The notes under the pieces were generated by a model, which worked only from the letters and a program-made list of their open reading frames with translations, did not search any database and was not told the origin of the DNA. From Pseudomonadota bacterium (lineage in GTDB: Bacteria; Pseudomonadota; Gammaproteobacteria; JAKAQQ01), in NCBI GenBank assembly GCA_021798795.1, contig JAJZBR010000006.1:1-43895 (forward strand): a DNA stretch of 43,895 bases, given 5' to 3'. Below, piece after piece: positions 38,872-43,895 of this stretch. Made by a program: the position numbers and the translations under genes. Positions within the stretch are counted from its first letter, which is position 1, and the number at the start of each line of letters is the position of its first letter.

Positions 38872-39243
38872 TTAGTCGGTACCGAGTTCGTGAGTCGCAA
38901 ACGCCAGGAAGCCTCCGCTGACTGTCAAAGATGCGATCACAGCCATGGCCAGGCTCCATGCGATGAGATGGATCGATGCCGTGTCGGTGGTTCTGAAAAG
39001 CCCAGAAACTCCTGGGTATGTGGCTGCGAGAGTGCCTAGAATGAGTCCGGCAGGTAGCATGAACTTCCATAAGGATGTCCTGGCCTTAGTTTCTTCGGGC
39101 ACGGATTTGGTGTTGTAATCAAGTATAACTACACCAGATAAAAAAACAGACTCCAAAGGATTATGGAGCATAAAATCTGACAACTTTGAATGGGTTAATT
39201 GAAATTTCTGGATAGCTTGGCTTTTTAAAATATCTACTGACAT
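38872..39243 (-). CDS. Small membrane protein of unknown function
   Basis: 123 aa; two hydrophobic segments (WKFMLPAGLILGTLAATYPG; IHLIAWSLAMAVIASLTVSGGFLAF). Confidence 0.55.
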   Translation of the reverse strand: MSVDILKSQAIQKFQLTHSKLSDFMLHNPLESVFLSGVVILDYNTKSVPEETKARTSLWKFMLPAGLILGTLAATYPGVSGLFRTTDTASIHLIAWSLAMAVIASLTVSGGFLAFATHELGTD

Positions 39244-39259
39244 GTGTGTAACCTCATAT

Positions 39260-39291
39260 GAGTTATATACTGTTATGGTCTAGTATAACTC
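39260..39291. promoter_or_regulatory. Inverted repeat, candidate operator upstream of the small membrane protein
   Basis: GAGTTATAtaCTgttatggtctAGTATAACTC: arms GAGTTATA/TATAACTC, 17 nt upstream of the ATG at 39243. Confidence 0.45.
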
Positions 39292-39323
39292 TATTTTTAA
39301 GTTTTGCAAGCACACTTATAATA

Positions 39324-39338
39324 TTATGATTATTATCA
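39324..39338 (-). promoter_or_regulatory. Fur-box-like site
   Basis: Minus strand TGATAATAATCATAA matches 12 of 14 fixed positions of TGATAATnATTATCA; AT-rich context raises the chance-match risk. Confidence 0.3.
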
Positions 39339-39486
39339 TATTTATTAGATATTGACCCATGATCAGGTGATCCCAACCCGGTAAGGGTCTTCGTTCCGGG
39401 GGGGGCACCTGGCTCACTTCACCTGTGAGCGGATCTCTCGGGAGTTCGATCCGTCCGCGGCCCCCGGCGTCTATACCAGGGAGGTT

Positions 39487-39934
39487 TCAGCTCAGCTCCT
39501 CAATGACATTCGTTACACCGGACTTCGCGAAATACTTAAACTCATCGGTTTCTCTCATCGTGCTTCCGTTGGAGTTGCATCTCGGGACATCGCCATACCG
39601 CGTCTGAAACACAAGTGGCAACGCGCGCTCAAGTTTGTTCCAGGGTTTCACATGTTGTTTTGGCGCGCACATGACAACCCTTGCATGGAAGGGTCCGTAC
39701 ACCATGCAGTTTAAGAATGTCGTTAGCGCGAAACGCGACGCTCTGGGCGATTCGCTCTATCCCTTTCTTTGTTGTCCCGATGTACGCGATCCGCGACTTC
39801 CCATTGGGATACACGATCCGCTTGTCGGAAATGAGGACGCAGGCCAGTTTCAGTTTCCCAACGCAGATACGGGTCGCCCGAAGCGCCTCATCGCGTTTCA
39901 AGGACAGCCGGATCTTCCGTATCTTCTTGGCCAA
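39487..39934 (-). pseudogene. Frameshifted GIY-YIG-like hypothetical protein
   Basis: MAKKIRKIRLSLKRDEALR...AYIGTTKKGIERIAQSVAFRANDILKLHGV in one frame continues as YGPFHARVVMCAPKQHVKPWNKLERALPLVFQTRYGDVPRCNSNGSTMRETDEFKYF in another; switch near 39690-39715. Confidence 0.55.
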
Positions 39935-40051
39935 GATTACCCTCCCAGTCGTTTTGATCCCGTTGAGTCACCTACAAACCAACGCATTTCCAGCCCGTGT
40001 CGGCGCAACCACTGTTACTGCTCAGTCTCGTAAAAACGAACGGGAAGGCAA

Positions 40052-40990
40052 TCAGTGAACACCTGGAATAATGGCGGGAACTATGAGCGCAGGTATTGGA
40101 GATTTCAACGACAAGGCAGGTGCCAAGCCAGGGACGAGACCGGTATCTGTACCCACATGCCCGTGGCTAGCCAAGACCAGAAGATCGAAGGAGCCAGAGG
40201 CGGCCAGCTCAACCAGCCTTGACCGTGGATCTCCGCGCAAAATGCTGGTTGAGGCTTCAAGGCCGTGTCCTCTGAGCTCTTGGGCACGGGCTTTAAGATA
40301 GCGCTCGGTTTTCTCGCGTTCTTGTACGAGGACGGCATCAAATGCGCGCGGAGAGAAGCGGGCAGTGATTGCCTCGAGCCCGTCGAGATCACCAAGTGTT
40401 TCACTGACATAAGCCAAAAGAAGATCGGCATGGGTATGTTGCGCGAGCGTGCAGGCCCGAGACAGTGCGGGTTCATGACCACGGTCCCCGTCCAGCGGAA
40501 CCAATAGATGCTGAAGTTTTTCCGCCGGCTTACGTGTAATGCCGGCGGGTGACAGCGCCAAAACGTCCAAGCCCGCGGAAGACATCAGTTGCTGGGCGAT
40601 CGACCCGAATAGCCAACGGCTGGGGTCGCCTCTACCGTGGGTGCAAAGGGCGATCAGGCCAGCCCCTTCGTCCAATGCGATCTGAGTCATGATCTCCGGC
40701 AAATCAGGTGATTGAGCAGGAATGATGAGAGGTTTTACTGTGAGAGATTGTTGAGCCAGATGGGCCTGACATTGCCGGAGATAGGTTTCTGCCGCAGGCC
40801 TGTTTGTGAGATGAGGCTCGCCGTGCCGGGTTTTCGGGGCATCTGGTTCGAGAATGTGAAGCAGTATCAGCGTTCCGTTATCTGGTTCGGTTAAAAGGCT
40901 CGCCCAAGGCAGAATCGACGCGGCAGCTCCCGAACCGTCCAGTGGAACCAGAATTCGTTGATAAAGATTGGAGTGCCATCCCATTTTCAT
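40052..40990 (-). CDS. Tandem-domain universal stress protein
   Basis: Start refined to 40990 (MKMGWHSNLYQRILVPLDGSGAAASILPWA...); two Usp domains (LVPLDGS; LLVPLDGDRGHEPAL). The ORF's upstream extension lies out of frame inside mntH. Confidence 0.88.
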   Translation of the reverse strand: MKMGWHSNLYQRILVPLDGSGAAASILPWASLLTEPDNGTLILLHILEPDAPKTRHGEPHLTNRPAAETYLRQCQAHLAQQSLTVKPLIIPAQSPDLPEIMTQIALDEGAGLIALCTHGRGDPSRWLFGSIAQQLMSSAGLDVLALSPAGITRKPAEKLQHLLVPLDGDRGHEPALSRACTLAQHTHADLLLAYVSETLGDLDGLEAITARFSPRAFDAVLVQEREKTERYLKARAQELRGHGLEASTSILRGDPRSRLVELAASGSFDLLVLASHGHVGTDTGLVPGLAPALSLKSPIPALIVPAIIPGVH

Positions 40991-42270
40991 CGCAACATTC
41001 CTACAATCAATATCAGGTTCAAGATCGCAAGTAATACAGTGAAGCTCCACGCAGTGAGCCGGATCGTAGGCGGATTGACGAAGGAGCCCATGAGCGTCCT
41101 CCGGGAAGTGAAATCGGCCAGAGGAACCAACGCAAGTGGCAGACCAAAGCTGATCAGAACTTGGGTCCAAAGTAAGATCTGGGTCAGGTTCCAGCCTGAA
41201 AAAACAACGATTGCAAAGGAAGGCACAAGAGTCAACATCCGTCTTAACCAGATGGGAATCTGAAAGTTGATGAAACCTTGCATCATGACCTGGCCAGCAA
41301 AAGTTCCAACTGTTGTGGCTGAAATCCCTGAGGCCAGGAGTGCGAGGGCGAAAAGCGTCGCTGCAATTGGGCCCAAGAGCGGCGTAAGGGTGTGATAAGC
41401 CTGGGATAGTCCGATAATCAATGGTATCCCGGGGTGATGGAAGGCGGCAGCAGACATGATCAGCATGGCAGCGTTGGTGAGCGTTGCGATGGACATGGCC
41501 ACTACGATATCCCAAGTCTCATAACGAAGGAGTGTCCGGACATGACGTGGTTCATCGACACGAATCCGTTTCTGTGTGAGTGAGGAATGCAGAAAAATGA
41601 CATGCGGCATGATGGTTGCACCAACGATACCGACAGCCAGGAACAAACCGCCTTGTGGTATGCCAGGATTCAAGAGATGACTCTCGACTTGGGCCCACCT
41701 GGGGGGCGCTGCAAACAGTTCGATGACATAGGCCACGGCCACGAAGCCAACAAAAGCCGCGATAACCCATTCAAATGGCCGGAATCCATGCGACTGGACC
41801 GCGAGAACCAAAGTTGCGGCGAGCGCGGTCAATAATGCGGCATCGGCCAGAGTAACCGGTAAAAGAATATGGAACGCAATGGTTGCGCCGATGAATTCCG
41901 CGAGGTCAGTGGCCACTGCCACAAGTTCCATCCCGGCCCACATTCCCATCACAACCGGTTTCGGATAGGTTCTTCGGCATTGTTCCGCGAGGTTGTAGCC
42001 GGTGACGGTCCCGAGTCGTGCCGCCAGAATCTGCACAAAATACGCAGACAGACTTGCGAGGATCACAACCCAAAGTAAAGCCATCCCGTAGCGTGAGCCG
42101 CTTTCGACGTTGGTTGCGAAGTTTCCGGGATCAATATAGGCGACCGAGGCGATAAAGGCCGGCCCTAGAAATGGCAGCATGCGAGATAGGCCGCGGCGTC
42201 GGCTTTTCCCCTCGAGCACCTGAAGTGCATGGTTAACAGTAGCCGTATCCAGTTTCGTAGAACGATTCAT
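40987..42270 (-). CDS. mntH: NRAMP-family divalent metal transporter (MntH-like)
   Basis: 427 aa; FLGPAFIASVAYIDPGNFATNVESGSRYGMALLWV; GIVGATIMPHVIFLHSSL; ATGA overlap with the Usp gene. Confidence 0.94.
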   Translation of the reverse strand: MNRSTKLDTATVNHALQVLEGKSRRRGLSRMLPFLGPAFIASVAYIDPGNFATNVESGSRYGMALLWVVILASLSAYFVQILAARLGTVTGYNLAEQCRRTYPKPVVMGMWAGMELVAVATDLAEFIGATIAFHILLPVTLADAALLTALAATLVLAVQSHGFRPFEWVIAAFVGFVAVAYVIELFAAPPRWAQVESHLLNPGIPQGGLFLAVGIVGATIMPHVIFLHSSLTQKRIRVDEPRHVRTLLRYETWDIVVAMSIATLTNAAMLIMSAAAFHHPGIPLIIGLSQAYHTLTPLLGPIAATLFALALLASGISATTVGTFAGQVMMQGFINFQIPIWLRRMLTLVPSFAIVVFSGWNLTQILLWTQVLISFGLPLALVPLADFTSRRTLMGSFVNPPTIRLTAWSFTVLLAILNLILIVGMLR

Positions 42271-42343
42271 GAGCGCTCAGACATTCGATTGTGTCTCAAA
42301 GATCTCAGCCTGCGGTTGTCGATCGTACTGCCGAGTGGAGGGG

Positions 42344-43466
42344 TCAACCAAACATGTACATTTTAAGTTCATTCGGGGCGTCAAAATTCTCCCAGCAATG
42401 AATCGTGGGGGTCGCGTTGATTTTCTGGACACCTGCGAGGATCCGTTCCTTGAGTTCGCCTCGGGTGGCAACCCGGGTGTGCCGAAGAAAAGTCCGGCTC
42501 ATTTTGCGAAAGAGGATTTCGAAAAGATTGAGCGAGGATCCATGCTTGGGACTCTGGACAGAGACGAACCGGTTAGGCCGGGTGGCGAGATATACCAGGG
42601 TTTCCCAGGAGATGTGGTTATCCAGAAGCACTCGAATCAGGGCCCACTGAGGGTAGAATCGATCTAACTCCTCCAGGAGTTTGACGAACTCCTTTCTCCG
42701 GTGGCGCTCGTGCACCTGGGCGCTGACAGGGCCGTCATGGAGATCCGGAGCCGCAAGAATCGAGAGCGTTCCCATCCGGACATATTCAGGATCTTGGGGA
42801 ACGGCCGGATGTTTTCCGGAGACCGGAGAGCGATCCGGGGCCGTGACCCCCAAGGCTTGTACTCCAGGCTTCTCACCGACACTGACCGTGATCATGGGGC
42901 GACCATCGGCGGTTTTCTGCTCCCCCAGTGAGGCCTCCTTGTAAACCATGAGATCCTCCCGCATCTTCCGGTCGAAGTCCGAGTCCAGCCGTACCAGATC
43001 ATACCGGACCTTGTGGGGCTTGAGTTCCTGTGCGTTCAGAATCCGCTGGTCCGTGGATTCTGCTGCCCGTATCCCGGGTCTGGGATCGAATGTGGCGGGC
43101 CCACGCCTGATGGGTCCAGACCTCGGTCTCAAGTCCCCAAGAGACCGACGGTGTATCGGCCCCCGAGGCCACCCAGGATTTCGCCTCGCCCAGGTAATGG
43201 TCGGATCCTTCGGAGCGGTGATCAAGATCCTTGAATCCCATTTCCCATCCTATCGACAGGGTCTGATCGATGCATGGGCACACTGTGGGATGGCTCTGTT
43301 CCGGTCCACGTCGCGAGGGTGGCAAGTGGAACGTGATCGGCATAAGCCAACAGGACCTTCGTCCGTAGCACCGCCCGGAGCGGGGCCGTACGGGGGGGGT
43401 CATCTGGATCAGTTGGCGTTGTTGTTCGTCGATAACCAAAGGAGACCTTCGTGTTTTATCCGCCAT
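42344..43466 (-). pseudogene. Decayed IS630-family transposase
   Basis: HPTVCPCIDQTLSIG...WGLETEVWTHQAWARHIRSQTRDTG (ORF 42999..43466) continues in another frame as RILNAQELKPHKVRYDLVRLDSDFDRKM...PEYVRMGTLSILA...PKHGSSLNLFEILFRKM (ORF 42344..43225). First catalytic Asp is Gly (VSVGEKPG); DNHxxxIS site shortened. Confidence 0.75.
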
Positions 43467-43740
43467 AATGCCCTTTCAGGAAGCCAGGTTGGTCAGGGAA
43501 CCAGGATATAGGGTTCAGATTACTGTGCAAGCAGTTTATTGGGCCTTTCTACTCACTGCTTTGAGAGGTGCAACCCTGGCTCCAGCACCATAAGGCGACA
43601 CTCACAGCATATGAATAGGCCATGCAACAAGCAGAAGTTGTTCAGAGAGTCCTTTCAAGCAACAGGCCAAGGTCTGGCATAATCGGGGCTTTGCGCTTCG
43701 AATATACTTGGGTAACCTCGATTCAATCGGGCAGTCGGCC

Positions 43741-43895
43741 ATGAACGACAACCTGTCTTGGACCAAAAGAGATCTGGCCGTGATTTGGCATCCCTGCACC
43801 CAAATGAAGGATCATGAGTGGCTCCCACTTATACCTTTGTCACGAGGAAACGGCGTTTGGCTGTTTGACGTCGAGGGACACCGGTACCTGGATGC
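43741..43895 (+). CDS. bioA: Adenosylmethionine-8-amino-7-oxononanoate aminotransferase, 3' end off the window edge
   Basis: Hand translation MNDNLSWTKRDLAVIWHPCTQMKDHEWLPLIPLSRGNGVWLFDVEGHRYLD; no stop within the window, so absent from the ORF track. Confidence 0.85.
   Translation, partial: MNDNLSWTKRDLAVIWHPCTQMKDHEWLPLIPLSRGNGVWLFDVEGHRYLD

Noticed and set aside
39430-39480. tRNA 3'-end-like string (GGGAGTTCGATCCGTCC), considered as an integration site
   Set aside because: The T-stem pairing is imperfect and no upstream cloverleaf could be built; more likely a chance match.
40052-41515. 487-aa ORF reading upstream of the Usp domains
   Set aside because: The N-terminal part lies wholly inside mntH in another frame and has no family signature; the true Usp start is about 40990.
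42960-43511. 187-aa plus-strand ORF across the IS630 region
   Set aside because: Antisense to the decayed transposase; no independent signature.
1-43895. CRISPR array, rRNA operon or intact tRNA gene
   Set aside because: No regularly spaced direct repeats or recognisable rRNA/tRNA sequence noticed by eye; a covariance-model scan would be needed to exclude small RNAs.

Overview
The window looks like a gammaproteobacterial-type chromosomal segment, mostly ordinary core genes with a few accessory or decayed patches. All family calls come from reading protein motifs; no database search was run. Left to right: an edge-truncated exported protein (minus strand, absent from the ORF track because it has no stop in the window); a tight minus-strand block pilT-pilU-pilU-like-(S9-fold protein)-recG; proC-yggT; an HU-like protein; an alpha/beta hydrolase; an IS200/IS605-like right-end hairpin and an 18-bp perfect palindrome upstream of dtd; tatABC and a DUF2007-like gene; an M14-fold protein translationally coupled to a REC-REC-GGDEF-like protein; gspB/gspA-like genes; a DUF4136-like lipoprotein; a PlsC-like acyltransferase and fadE; a quinone oxidoreductase; mdh; ornithine aminotransferase; a diheme cytochrome and small periplasmic proteins; an APC permease with a structured leader; a Kv-beta-like aldo/keto reductase, kup and a Kef-type antiporter; a GntR-ABC-permease-DUF4097-like operon; an AT-rich accessory patch; mntH-uspA; a decayed IS630 copy; and bioA running off the right edge. 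The strongest candidate for something undescribed is the coupled pair at 13789-16835. One protein keeps an M14 carboxypeptidase scaffold but appears to have lost all zinc ligands. The other has a REC domain without its phospho-acceptor, an apparently intact REC domain, and a GGDEF-like domain whose signature reads SPRRF. A separate S9-fold protein upstream of recG has its nucleophile Ser replaced by Gly. The leader upstream of the APC permease, with mutually exclusive stems, is a second candidate.
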